Shown: piece by piece, positions 28,984 through 38,500 of the stretch
Numbering within the stretch: the stretch's first letter is position 1
Layout of the letters: each line of letters begins with the position of its first letter
Assembly (NCBI GenBank): GCA_024102815.1
Contig: JAGFJJ010000069.1
Location: forward strand, 78,950-142,949
Length of the DNA: 64,000 bases
Direction of reading: 5' to 3'
From: Phycisphaerae bacterium
GTDB lineage: Bacteria; Planctomycetota; Phycisphaerae; UBA1845
Program-made: the position numbers and the translations under genes
Notes under the pieces: model-generated
Told to the model about the DNA's origin: nothing
The model's database searches: none
The model's input: the letters and a program-made list of their open reading frames with translations, nothing else

Positions 28984-29747
28984 GCAAGACGCAGAACCTG
29001 ACCGATCAGCAGCGCGACAGGATCATTCTCGAGGCGGTCCGCCGTCGTCTGCACGCAGCGCTCAGTTTTCGAACCGATTCCGGCTGGAAGACGCTCAAAG
29101 GGCGATTCTGCGCTTGTGGCGAAGAGAACGAGTCCGTGAGCATCAGCCTGCTGGAGTGGCCGGAGGCGCGCGATGCACAGTTTGCGGCCGGCGACGTCAG
29201 CGTAGGCTGCGCGTTTCGGTTCGGACACAAGAAGTGCATGTTCTGCAGCTCCGTGAAAAACGCTCGTGTCGAGTCCGATCGTATGCTGATCGAACTCACA
29301 TGGCCCGATCGCATTCAGCAGGTTCAGCGACGATTGTTCGAGCGGGCCGACGTGCCGCCTGGCGCGGTCATCCCGGTTCGCTTCTGGAGGGAAGTGAACG
29401 GGAGCACTGACCAGCGTCGCGTCATGCGACATGGACAACTAGAAGACCTCTCGGTGGGTGGCATGCGCGTGCAGGTCTCGGACCTGAGTGAGGTTCAGCG
29501 TGAGGCCAGCTACCAGTGCGTGTTTACTCCCCGCTCCGGCTCGCCGGCGGTCGTGCTGGACGCCATCCTCCGCCATCACGAGCCCAATGCCAACGGGCGC
29601 ATCTCGCTGGGCCTGCAATTCGTCGGACTTGAGACGACACAGGAGGGTCGGCGTGTCATCGACCGCCTCGTTCAGACGGTGCAGTACTTCCAGCGGTTGC
29701 AGTCTAAGCGCGGCGTTGGGAGCGGCGTAGCCCAGGAAAGTGATTGA
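28980..29747 (+). CDS. PilZ domain protein (second of two), YcgR-like
   Basis: The ATG at 28980 overlaps the stop of the preceding gene; the frame open from 28941 lies inside it. The 255-residue product has an N-terminal domain of about 110 residues with several Cys (FCACGEENE, KKCMFCSSV), which could bind metal, and a C-terminal PilZ domain. RRLFERADVP near 117 supplies the RxxxR switch and EDLSVGGM near 154 the (D/N)xSxxG motif. The order of YcgR-N-like then PilZ matches YcgR/DgrA-type c-di-GMP receptors. Tandem coupling suggests the two products act as a pair. Confidence 0.82.
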   Translation: MSKTQNLTDQQRDRIILEAVRRRLHAALSFRTDSGWKTLKGRFCACGEENESVSISLLEWPEARDAQFAAGDVSVGCAFRFGHKKCMFCSSVKNARVESDRMLIELTWPDRIQQVQRRLFERADVPPGAVIPVRFWREVNGSTDQRRVMRHGQLEDLSVGGMRVQVSDLSEVQREASYQCVFTPRSGSPAVVLDAILRHHEPNANGRISLGLQFVGLETTQEGRRVIDRLVQTVQYFQRLQSKRGVGSGVAQESD

Positions 29748-29788
29748 TAGGCTCTGATGGAGGACGTTCTTCCGAAAGACGCTTCAAG

Positions 29789-30634
29789 TCAGGGATGCGT
29801 CGTGTCCAGCATGGACCTGAGGTACTGAATTCCTGCTGCGATCGTTGCCGTGTCCGCTCCGCCTCCTCCGTATTCAAGCAAGAGCGGACCGGAATAGCCG
29901 GAATGTCGCAGTTTACTGACGATCCGCGGTATATTTGCGTCACCCGTACCCGGCATCGCCGGCTTGCCGAAAATCTCTCCCGGCTCACTTGATCGCAATC
30001 CATCCTTGATATGAACGAGCCCGATCCGCCCTTTTAATGGTCTCAGCGCCGACACCGGTTCATCCGTTCCATAGACGACGAAGTTGGCCGGGTCGAAGTT
30101 CACGCCGATATTCGGCCGGTCCAGCTCATCGATAAACGAACGTAACGTCTCCGCCGGCTCGCGGCCGGTCTCAAGAAGCAATGATAATCCCCGATCGGCC
30201 AATATGTCCGCCACAAAGCGCCCGCGTTCCACCAAAGTCGACCATGCCTTGCTTGCGCGGTCCTTCGGAACAGTGCCGATGTGTACGGCCATAGTGGGTG
30301 CGCCGATTTCCGCGGTGATTTCGGCTACCCGGCGCGTGGTCGCCAAGCGACTTTCCCAGTGCGCGTCCGGCAAGTATCCGCCGGTCTCGGCGATTCGCTC
30401 AATGGAAGCGTAGTCTTCGTTCTCGAATGCGGCGAACGTGGCGGCAATGCGAAGGCCGAGGGACTCCGCGGCGCCGCGGATCTCGGACGCATCCGCGGAC
30501 TGAGCGGCATGCTCGGTGAAAAAGCCCACTTGGACGACGCCGGCCCCGAGCTCTCGTGCAGCAACGTGCATCGCTCGAATCGCATCGTGACGATCAATTG
30601 ACCACGTGACGACGCCGACGTCCTCGGGGCTCAT
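29789..30634 (-). CDS. Xylose isomerase-like TIM-barrel sugar phosphate isomerase/epimerase
   Basis: The 281-residue protein shows the AP endonuclease 2/IolE-type TIM barrel. Likely metal ligands appear in the usual order: Glu in LLLETGREP, Asp in NFDPANFV, His in LVHIKDG and Glu in LLLEYGGG. The ATG overlaps the rlmN stop, so the gene is the distal member of a minus-strand unit. The family covers inosose dehydratases, hydroxypyruvate isomerases and tagatose/ribulose epimerases, abundant in Planctomycetota, and the substrate cannot be deduced here. A Gly-rich loop (YGGGGADT) follows the last ligand. Confidence 0.85.
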   Translation of the reverse strand: MSPEDVGVVTWSIDRHDAIRAMHVAARELGAGVVQVGFFTEHAAQSADASEIRGAAESLGLRIAATFAAFENEDYASIERIAETGGYLPDAHWESRLATTRRVAEITAEIGAPTMAVHIGTVPKDRASKAWSTLVERGRFVADILADRGLSLLLETGREPAETLRSFIDELDRPNIGVNFDPANFVVYGTDEPVSALRPLKGRIGLVHIKDGLRSSEPGEIFGKPAMPGTGDANIPRIVSKLRHSGYSGPLLLEYGGGGADTATIAAGIQYLRSMLDTTHP

Positions 30635-31719
30635 CGATCGGCTCCTTCGCTTAAGGTTTCGTACTTGTCCGCTTCCGCCGCACGGCGCCGCAGTTGGCCG
30701 CAGGCTGCGTCGATGTCCAACCCGCGGCTGCGACGTACATGTGCATTGATGCCTCGATCACGGAGCAAGGCAAGGAACCGAACGACGTCTTCCTGCGTTG
30801 GACGCAGATAGGGAAGTCCTGCTACGGGATTGTACGCAATCAGATTGACGTTGCTACGCATCTGTCTCGCGACCTGGGCAAGCTCGCGCGCATGCTGAGG
30901 CTGATCATTCAGCCCCCCGAGCAGGATATATTCGAGCGTCACTTCCCTCCCCGTGCGATCGAAATAGTATCGGCAGGAATCCACCAATGTATCGATGGCG
31001 ACCCGCTCGGCCCAAGGGATGATCCTGCGCCGAAGATCGTCGTTCGGTGCATGCAGCGACAGCGCGAGCGTGACCTGCAGACCTTCGTCTGCCAGTCGCC
31101 GCATCGGTGCGGGAAGCCCCACGGTGCTGACGGTGATCTTGCGTGCCCCAATGCCCAATCCCCAGTCGGCGTTGATCGTGCGAATCGCCCGGAGGGTGGC
31201 GTCGTAGTTCGCCAGGGGCTCGCCCAGCCCCATGAACACGATGTTGGACAGGCGATCGTCGCCTTCACACTGATCGCGCACACGGACGACCTGCTCGACG
31301 ATTTCACCGGCGAGGAGCTGTCGTTGGAGCCCGCCGATTCCGCTTGCGCAGAACACGCATCCTACCGGACATCCCACCTGCGTGGAGATGCACGCCGTCC
31401 GGCGTTCGGCATCGGGAATCAGCACGCATTCCGACGTGGCACCGTCCGCCCAGCGGAGCAGCAGCTTCGTCGTACCGTCAGGGGATTCCTGGCGCTGGAC
31501 GATGGTCGAGGTCAGAAGAGGTAGGTCCTTCGCGAGCCGCCCGCGCAGGGCCTTGGGAAGCGTGGATAAGGACTCGTAGGTCCGATGTCCTTGGGTGTAG
31601 ATGCCCTCAAGGAGTTGCTTCGCCCGAAACCGGGGCTGATTCCATTCCTCCAGCAGAGCGCGCAGTTGATCCTCGGAAAGATCAAAGAGCCCCCGCAAAC
31701 CGACCTCGTGATTCGTCAT
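30631..31719 (-). CDS. rlmN: Dual-specificity 23S rRNA/tRNA adenine-C2 methyltransferase RlmN
   Basis: The ATG at 31719 gives a 362-residue protein of normal family length; the open frame to 32007 adds an unrelated Arg-rich stretch. RlmN is a radical SAM enzyme that methylates C2 of A2503 in 23S rRNA and A37 in some tRNAs. The N-terminal HhH-like domain (FDLSEDQLRALLEEW) leads to the cluster motif CPVGCVFC near residue 124, followed by the SAM-binding VFMGLGEPLANYD and the C-terminal LIAYNPV region. There is no ribosome-binding site, and a TACAAT box lies six bases before the ATG, so the transcript may be leaderless. It is coupled to the downstream epimerase gene. Confidence 0.93.
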   Translation of the reverse strand: MTNHEVGLRGLFDLSEDQLRALLEEWNQPRFRAKQLLEGIYTQGHRTYESLSTLPKALRGRLAKDLPLLTSTIVQRQESPDGTTKLLLRWADGATSECVLIPDAERRTACISTQVGCPVGCVFCASGIGGLQRQLLAGEIVEQVVRVRDQCEGDDRLSNIVFMGLGEPLANYDATLRAIRTINADWGLGIGARKITVSTVGLPAPMRRLADEGLQVTLALSLHAPNDDLRRRIIPWAERVAIDTLVDSCRYYFDRTGREVTLEYILLGGLNDQPQHARELAQVARQMRSNVNLIAYNPVAGLPYLRPTQEDVVRFLALLRDRGINAHVRRSRGLDIDAACGQLRRRAAEADKYETLSEGADR

Positions 31720-31725
31720 GCCATC

Positions 31726-31731
31726 ATTGTA
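31726..31731 (-). promoter_or_regulatory. -10 box directly before rlmN
   Basis: TACAAT on the minus strand (5/6 match) ends six bases before the ATG at 31719, so transcription would start at about the first base of the coding region. No good -35 is visible (CTGCAC at 17 bases). Confidence 0.4.
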
Positions 31732-31775
31732 GAGCGAATTTTGCAAGAGTGCAGGATGCGGACCCCGGGCGCGGG

Positions 31776-32387
31776 TCAGGGGCGGCCGGACCATCGCTCC
31801 ACGAGTCCGTTCAGCGCTTCGCCCGTAGCATGAACCAGCCGCGTCAGGCGGCTCCGCCTCCAGCGCCACGGCTCGATGCGAGAAAGGGATTCCCGCGCCA
31901 TGGCTTCCATACGTGTTTCGCAACGCTGCACGTTGCGGGACCATCCTGCCAGCTCGTTCGAATCGCCTTCTATGGCCATGCGCAGGGCCGTCGCCTGGCA
32001 TGCGCAATTCCGGGCCGCGCCCTCTTCATGGTGCGCAAGCTGCCCGTGACGCCAGAGTTCAGCCTCCGCGCGGTCGAGTTCCTGGCAGGCATCAAAGAAT
32101 CGCTCCCTTACGCGCAGGCAGTCCCAGGCGCGGACCTGGTCGGATTCGCCGGTGGCCGACCGCAGGGGCAGGCCGCGGTACGCCCAGACCAGGGATCGCG
32201 CGGAACGATGCAGGGTGCGATGAGCCGCAAGCCAGGAGGTCCACGCCGCCTCAATCGCTTCCCGACGCAGGCGCGAAGATCGAGTCCGCCGTGCGAGCGT
32301 CACCAGGCCCAGCGTGGTGAGCGCTCCGACGAGAATGCCGCCCAGCACGGCACTGAAAAACCAGGCGATGATCTCATTGGCCGGCAC
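31776..32387 (-). CDS. Small membrane-anchored protein of unknown function
   Basis: The GTG at 32387 has an ideal GGAGG six bases upstream and begins a 203-residue protein with an N-terminal transmembrane helix (IIAWFFSAVLGGILVGALTT). A long Arg/Trp/Ala-rich helical cytoplasmic region follows. The frame open to 32474 lacks such a site. No conserved catalytic motif was seen. It lies upstream of rlmN on the same strand with a short gap and points away from the divergent gamma-glutamyltransferase gene. It may be a lineage-specific protein; the function is unknown. Confidence 0.65.
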   Translation of the reverse strand: MPANEIIAWFFSAVLGGILVGALTTLGLVTLARRTRSSRLRREAIEAAWTSWLAAHRTLHRSARSLVWAYRGLPLRSATGESDQVRAWDCLRVRERFFDACQELDRAEAELWRHGQLAHHEEGAARNCACQATALRMAIEGDSNELAGWSRNVQRCETRMEAMARESLSRIEPWRWRRSRLTRLVHATGEALNGLVERWSGRP

Positions 32388-32534
32388 GCACCGCCTCCAT
32401 CCCCATCCGTCGCCCTCAGTATAGCAGAAACTCGGGGATTTCCCGTGCGGCGCATATCGCCCGACTCTTTCCATCGATACGATGGCCTACCGGTCGCAAG
32501 ATGCGCCTTCCGGACGAACGACAGGGGAATGGTG

Positions 32535-34277
32535 ATGGGACCTATGGGGACACTCAGGAAGATCGGCATCGGCGGAGTGGTTATCGGATGGTGCCTGGCG
32601 GTGTTCGGCCAACCGGCGGTCGCCGACGAAAGCGGTCGGGGCGATCGAATCACCGGAAGGCCATTCGCCACCCGATCCGAGGTTATTGCTCGACGTGGCG
32701 TGGCGGCAACCAGTCAGCCGCTGGCCACACAAGTCGCCGTCGACATTCTCAAACGTGGCGGGAACGCGGTGGACGCCGCCATTGCCGCCAACGCGACGTT
32801 GGCACTGATGGAGCCTACCGGCTCCGGTCTGGGCGGCGATCTCTTCGCGATTGTCTGGGATGCCAAATCGAAGAAGCTCTACGGCCTTAACGCGAGCGGC
32901 CGAAGTCCGTATGAGTTGTCTCTCGACCATCTCCATTCACTCGGCTTGGAGCACATCCCACCGTTTGGACCGTTGCCCATGACCGTTCCGGGGTGCGTTG
33001 ACGGCTGGTTTGAACTGCACGCTCGATTTGGCCGGTTGCCCATAAGCGAAATCCTGGCCCCGGCGATCGACTACGCGAAGGAGGGCTTTCCCGTTTCCGA
33101 GCTCATTGCACATTATTGGGCCCGGGGCGGACGCGTGCTGAAGGACTATCCCAACTTTGCGGAGACGTTCCTTCCTGGCGGCAAGGCACCCGACAAGGGC
33201 GATATCTTCCGCAATCCCGCTCTCACCCGCACACTCGAAATCCTTGCTCGCGACGGGCGCGACGCTTTCTATCGCGGTCCGCTGACGGACATTATGGTCC
33301 GCTTCTGCAAGCGCGAGGGTTGTTTCCTGTCGCGGCGCGATTTTGAAGATCACTCCTCCACATGGGTTGAGCCCGTATCCACCAATTATCGCGGCTATGA
33401 TGTGTGGCAGCTTCCCCCGAATACGCAGGGATTGGCCGTGTTGCAGATGCTCAATATCCTGGAACGCTTCGACCTGCGTTCCATGGGGCACAACTCTGCG
33501 CGATACCTTCATCATCTCATTGAAGCGAAGAAGCTGGCCTTTGAAGACCGGGCACGCTACTACGCCGATCCGGATTTCGCCGATGTTCCCATTGTGGGCC
33601 TGATCTCCAAGGACTATGCCGCCCAGCGTGCGAAGCTGATCAAGCCGGACCATTCCAACCGCGATATCGGGCCGGGCGACCCCCGCCTCTCCACCGGTGA
33701 AACGGTCTATCTCACGGTGGCCGATGCCGACCGCAACATGGTCTCATTGATCCAAAGTAACTATCGCGGCTTCGGCTCCGGCTTAGTCCCCGATGGACTC
33801 GGATTCGTTTTTCAGGATCGCGGGGAGCTCTTCGCGCTCGAGCCGGGACACCCCAACGTCTACGCCCCGCACAAGCGCCCCTTCCACACGATCATCCCCG
33901 GCTTTGTTACCAGGAACGGCCGTCCCTGGCTCAGCTTCGGCGTGATGGGCGGCGACATGCAGCCGCAGGGACAGGTGCAGGTGCTCTGCAATCTCATCGA
34001 CTTCGGCATGAACATCCAGGAAGCCGGTGACGCCGCCCGATTCCATCATCTTGGTTCATCGGAGCCCACTGGCGAGCGGATGGTTAACGGCGGCTACGTA
34101 GCTTTCGAATCGGGGATCTCGGCCGACGTCCAGCGCCAACTCGCCCGAATGGGCCACGACGTTCGCGTCGAGACCGACGGTTTCGGCGGATACCAGGCCA
34201 TCTTGTACGACGCAGAGCGCGATGTTTATTTCGCGGCTTCAGAATCCCGAAAGGACGGCCAGGCGGTGGGGTATTAA
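32535..34277 (+). CDS. ggt: Gamma-glutamyltransferase
   Basis: The ATG at 32535 follows AGGGGA by six bases and starts a 580-residue protein with a signal peptide ending near QPAVADE. The open frame extends to 31344, but that portion lies antisense to rlmN and its neighbour. Family features are the large-subunit core (ATSQPLATQVAVDILKRGGN, TGSGLGGDLFAIVWD) and the autocleavage/catalytic threonine at about residue 390 in GETVYLTVAD, followed by the small-subunit segment. The enzyme is an N-terminal nucleophile hydrolase that cleaves gamma-glutamyl bonds of glutathione and similar peptides in the periplasm. It is convergent with the lipoprotein gene at 34333. Confidence 0.92.
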   Translation: MGPMGTLRKIGIGGVVIGWCLAVFGQPAVADESGRGDRITGRPFATRSEVIARRGVAATSQPLATQVAVDILKRGGNAVDAAIAANATLALMEPTGSGLGGDLFAIVWDAKSKKLYGLNASGRSPYELSLDHLHSLGLEHIPPFGPLPMTVPGCVDGWFELHARFGRLPISEILAPAIDYAKEGFPVSELIAHYWARGGRVLKDYPNFAETFLPGGKAPDKGDIFRNPALTRTLEILARDGRDAFYRGPLTDIMVRFCKREGCFLSRRDFEDHSSTWVEPVSTNYRGYDVWQLPPNTQGLAVLQMLNILERFDLRSMGHNSARYLHHLIEAKKLAFEDRARYYADPDFADVPIVGLISKDYAAQRAKLIKPDHSNRDIGPGDPRLSTGETVYLTVADADRNMVSLIQSNYRGFGSGLVPDGLGFVFQDRGELFALEPGHPNVYAPHKRPFHTIIPGFVTRNGRPWLSFGVMGGDMQPQGQVQVLCNLIDFGMNIQEAGDAARFHHLGSSEPTGERMVNGGYVAFESGISADVQRQLARMGHDVRVETDGFGGYQAILYDAERDVYFAASESRKDGQAVGY

Positions 34278-34332
34278 ACCTCCACCGACCAAGGGGGTTT
34301 CAATGAACCTGGGTGGAGTGCTGCTCGCCGGG

Positions 34333-35367
34333 CTACCGCCTGATGCTCCCATCTGGATCGCCGGTAAGATAAAGCACCTCGATCGGCCCGGTCTCGTCGT
34401 TGAGCGAATACATCCCCGTCCCTGTAAAGCGCGCAATTGGCATCCCGTCTACACCCGGCTCGGCTAACACGGCGCACGAGGTCAACTCGCCGTTGAAAAG
34501 GATCCCGCAGGCGTCTTCGCTATCTGAGAAAGTGACGCTCACTTCCAGTGACGTCCCGTTCAGACGGACCGTGCCGATCACCGGTACATCCAGGCAACCC
34601 GGACAGCCCGATGCATCCGCATCCACGCAAAGCCCGCCGTTGAGCAGGCGTCCGCCGTTCCCGGCAATGGCGACGAACACCTCGCCAAGATCGCCCGCTG
34701 CTGCGGCGAACGGCAGGGCAACGGGGTGCATGGAGGTGAGTGACCAGTCACCAAAGGAGTCGAGAATCGGCGGTAAAGCGTCGCACGCCTGTGGGAACGC
34801 GAAGCCGGCGGTCATCGCCGGACGATTGGTTCCCTGGTCAACAATCGTGTACTGGCCGTTGGGCAGCTCGCAGGACTCACCATCGCGGGGCGAATCCGGA
34901 CCGCACTGCGCCGCGGGCGCCGTTACGGAGAAACGGCAGTCCGAGCCGGTCAGACGAGTTGAGTAGTCCGTCGAGAATGAGAACGTGGCGCCGTCGAAGG
35001 AAATCGAGGACTGCGGACGGATGGCAAAGCAACCGCTGTTGGGGAAATTCACGGCGAACTCGACCAGATCGCCCACGCCGACGACCAGAACGCCGACCGT
35101 TTCGGCCGTATCCGCCCCGGCCAATGTCCATTGTTCATCTGCTGCGAAGAACCCGGGCACGTCTTGCGGGTTGGCGATATTCGCTGCGGCAGGTCCGCGC
35201 GTTCCATCGCCGTTATCGTTGACGTTGTCATTCGCGTTCCCATTGTCGGTTTCAGCATTGTCGTTGGATGTCGGAAGGCGCACGCTGCAACCGGCGGCAA
35301 GGACGATCAGCAGCAATGCCGATGCGGCGGCGCGCAGTTTCCGCGCAGCGTAGGGAATGCTCAACAT
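34333..35367 (-). CDS. Lipoprotein with Asn/Asp-repeat linker
   Basis: AGGAG lies ten bases before the ATG at 35367. The 344-residue product has a lipoprotein signal peptide with the lipobox LAAGC (Cys27), then a linker of about 22 residues made of Asn, Asp, Gly, Ala and Glu (for example NDNANDNVNDNGDG, residues 42-55). The remaining 280 residues are beta-rich with several Cys pairs (SDCRFSV, AAQCGPDS, GESCELPN, GCPGCLDV) that could form disulfides. No enzymatic motif was seen. Such Asn/Asp tethers are frequent in some Planctomycetota MAG proteins. It is probably an envelope-displayed binding or structural protein. Confidence 0.75.
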   Translation of the reverse strand: MLSIPYAARKLRAAASALLLIVLAAGCSVRLPTSNDNAETDNGNANDNVNDNGDGTRGPAAANIANPQDVPGFFAADEQWTLAGADTAETVGVLVVGVGDLVEFAVNFPNSGCFAIRPQSSISFDGATFSFSTDYSTRLTGSDCRFSVTAPAAQCGPDSPRDGESCELPNGQYTIVDQGTNRPAMTAGFAFPQACDALPPILDSFGDWSLTSMHPVALPFAAAAGDLGEVFVAIAGNGGRLLNGGLCVDADASGCPGCLDVPVIGTVRLNGTSLEVSVTFSDSEDACGILFNGELTSCAVLAEPGVDGMPIARFTGTGMYSLNDETGPIEVLYLTGDPDGSIRR

Positions 35368-35464
35368 GACAGTTTTCTCCTGCTCGTGGAAATCGCCGGC
35401 GTCTGGCGTCGGCGTCGGCCCGATCGCGGCGATTGTAGCGAAAAGCGAGGCAGTTGTGGAATTG

Positions 35465-35493
35465 GCTTATCGCGGGGGGCCTGTCCGATAAGC
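35465..35493. terminator. Hairpin after topA
   Basis: A perfect eight-base-pair inverted repeat, GCTTATCG (35465-35472) and CGATAAGC (35486-35493), with a 13-base loop, lies just beyond the topA stop. There is no T tract, so a terminator role is uncertain. Confidence 0.35.
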
Positions 35494-35504
35494 AGCGCGC
35501 GGGC

Positions 35505-38500
35505 TTACGCTTCAGCGGTCGCGAGTGACTCCACCGTCTCGCCTTCGGGAAGCGGCTGGCTGTTGCGGCACTTCGGGTACTTGCTGCAACCCAGGAAGGG
35601 TCCCGTGCGGCCGTGCCGGATCACCATGTTGGCGCCGCATTCGCTGCACGCGACGTCCGTCGGGATGGGCTTCGGTTTGCTCGGCGCGGGCATCTCCGCC
35701 TCGGCCTTCTTCTTCGCATCCCCGCGCAAGTTGGCCGTGAATTTGCACTTTGGGTAATTCGAGCACGAATAGTACGGTCCGAAGCGACCGCTCTTGAGGG
35801 TGACCTCACGACCACAGTCTGGGCAGGTCAGCGGCTCGTCCGGCCACGTCTCAACGACGGGCTTTCCGGTGCGCGTCCAGGCGAACCCGGGCGGGGGTGG
35901 ACCAAGTGCGGCGATGTCAATCTTTCCGTCCGGCTTCCGCGGGACATTATTGCCGTTCCGCCCCTTGCCGTTGCCGTTTGCGGATTCGGGAGGCGCTTCG
36001 GGAATCTCGCCTGCCTCTTCTTTGGCGCGAAGCTCTTCGAGCTTGTCCAGTGGCATGGCGTTACGACAACGCGGAAACCCCGAGCAGCTCAGGAACGGGC
36101 CCCGCTTGCTACTGCGGATGACCATCGGTCTGCCGCACTTGTCACATCGTGCGCCAGCCTCCGCCGGCTTGGGTTTTTCCACGTAGACGCCCGCCGGCAA
36201 GGGTTTGGTCGCCTTGCACTTTGGATAGGTTGAACACCCCAGAAAGGCGCGGCCTCGTGCGAACTTCACGTTCATCGGTGCGCCGCACTCCGGGCACTGC
36301 TCCTTGATGTCCTCGGGCTTCACGCGGCGCAGCGGTCGGCCGTCTTCGTCAGCGGGGATCGTCGTCGAACATTCCGGATAACCCGTGCATCCCAGGAACG
36401 GGCCAAGGCGACTCTTGCGCAGAACCATGGGCTTGCCGCAGTTCGGGCAGGGCTCCTCGGCCACGACCTCGGCGACGGGCTTGCCTTCTGCATCGACGTT
36501 CATCGACGCCTTGCACTCCGGGTAACCACTGCAGGCGAGGAACCGCCCGTTCTTGCCCAGGCGGTAGACCATTTGCCGGCCGCATTCGGGGCAGGTGTAC
36601 TCGCTCGGTTCCGCCCGAGCGCGCTCCATCTCCGTTTGCGCTTTTTCCAATGCAGCCTTGAACGGCTCATAGAACTCATTGAGCACGTGGACCCAGTCGA
36701 GATGGGCTTCCTCGATCTTGTCCAGCTCTTCCTCCATGTAGGAGGTGAACTTCAGGTCCATGATCTGCGGAAAATGCTGCAGCAGTTTCTCGGTGACAAC
36801 TTCACCTCGTGCCGTGGGGAATAGGCGCCGGTCGCGCAGCTCGACGTAACTGCGATCCTGTATCGTTTGGATGATCGCCGCATACGTACTGGGCCGACCG
36901 ATGCCTTCGGCTTCCAGCTTCTTGACCAGCGCCGCTTCGCTGTACCGCGAGGGCGGCGACGTATATTGCTGGCGGGGGCGAACGTCAATCGCTGTCAAGG
37001 GCTGGGATTCCCGCAACTCCGGCAACATCACCGTGTCGCCCGACGGAAGCCCCATCACCTTGTAAAAGCCGTCAAATGCCAGTTGTCGGCCCGTCGCGCG
37101 GAAGATGGCTTCTCCCTTGCCTGCCGCGGCGCCGACGAGCACCGTCGTGCCGTCCCATTGGGCGGGCGTCATCTGGCAGGCGACAAACCGCCTCCAGATC
37201 AGGTCATACAGGCGGTATTGGTCACGCGTCAGGTGGTCGCGGATGCGCTCGGGGTGAATGGTCACGTCCGACGGGCGGATAGCCTCGTGCGCTTCCTGGG
37301 CGCGCTTCGAACTGCCGAAGACGTTCGGCGCATCAGGCAGATAAGCCTTCCCGTGCTCCTCCGAGATCAACTTCCGCGCCGCGCCGACCGACTCGGTGCT
37401 GAGATTCGTCGAGTCGGTTCGCATGTAGGTGATCAGACCGACCGGTCCCTCGCCGGCGCCGATGTCCACGCCCTCGTAAAGCTGCTGGGCGATGCGCATG
37501 GTTCGAGAGGGCGAAAAGCCGACCTCGCTCGAAGCGGCCTGCTGCAACGAAGCCGTGGTAAACGGGGCGTTCGGTTTCGTTGTGGTGCGTCGCTTCTGAA
37601 TGTCGCGGACCGTGAACTCCGGTGCCGCCTCAGGATCCAGCGTTCCGACGATTTCGATGATCTTCAGGTCTTTGTCCGCGTAAGCTTCCCACGCCGATTC
37701 TCGTACACTCTCCACGACCACGCCGAGCGATTCCACGACTTCCCGTGCCTCGGTTGCCTTTGTCGAACGAAAGTCGGAGCCTGAGAATTTGACCAGCTCC
37801 GCTTCAAAACAATCATGCCGTTGCAGCCAGGCGTTCTTGGCCTTAACGGTCGGACCAGTGGAGGAATCGGCGCTGCCGGCCGTACTCTTGCCTCTTCCGG
37901 CTCGGTCTTCATGTCCACTGATGAAAGACTGCCATTGTGTCTGAAGTTTGTTCGCTTTGGCCTGGTCTATGCAGAACACCGCCTGAATCTGCCAGGACTC
38001 CTCCGGAACAAAGTCACGGATTTCCTTCTCGCGTTCTACGATCAAGCGGACGGCGACGGACTGGACGCGGCCGGCCGACAACCCCCGGGCGATCTTCGAC
38101 TGAAGAAGCGGGCTGAGCTGATATCCGACGATTCGATCAAGCAGACGGCGCGCCTGCTGGGCGTTGACCTTGTCCATGTCGAGCTGAAGCGGTCGCTCGA
38201 ACGCCGCTTTGATGGCCGATTTCGTGATCTCGTTGAAGACCACCCGCCGCGTCCTTTCCGGCTGTAGCTCCAGGGCCTGTTCGAGGTGCCAGGCAATTGC
38301 CTCACCCTCTCGATCGAGGTCGGTAGCCAGATAGACGTCATCAGCCCCGGCCGCCGCCTTGCGCAGCGAAGCCACGACCTTCTTCTTCTCCGAGAGGGTT
38401 TCGTAGGTAGGCCGGAATCCTCTTTCGAGATCCACGCCGAAATCATTGGGCGGGAGGTCGCGAACGTGGCCCATGCTGGCCATGACCTCGTAATCGGAGC

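Noticed and set aside
28230..29438. 402-residue minus-strand frame over both PilZ genes
   Set aside because: Antisense shadow without motifs; the PilZ motifs and the ATGA coupling are on the plus strand.
31344..32534. Long N-terminal extension of the gamma-glutamyltransferase frame
   Set aside because: It is antisense to rlmN and the small membrane protein, and the signal peptide starts after 32535.
34280..34318. Inverted repeat CTCCACC/GGTGGAG between ggt and the lipoprotein gene
   Set aside because: The loop is 25 bases, the stem only seven pairs and there is no T tract, so a terminator is not supported.
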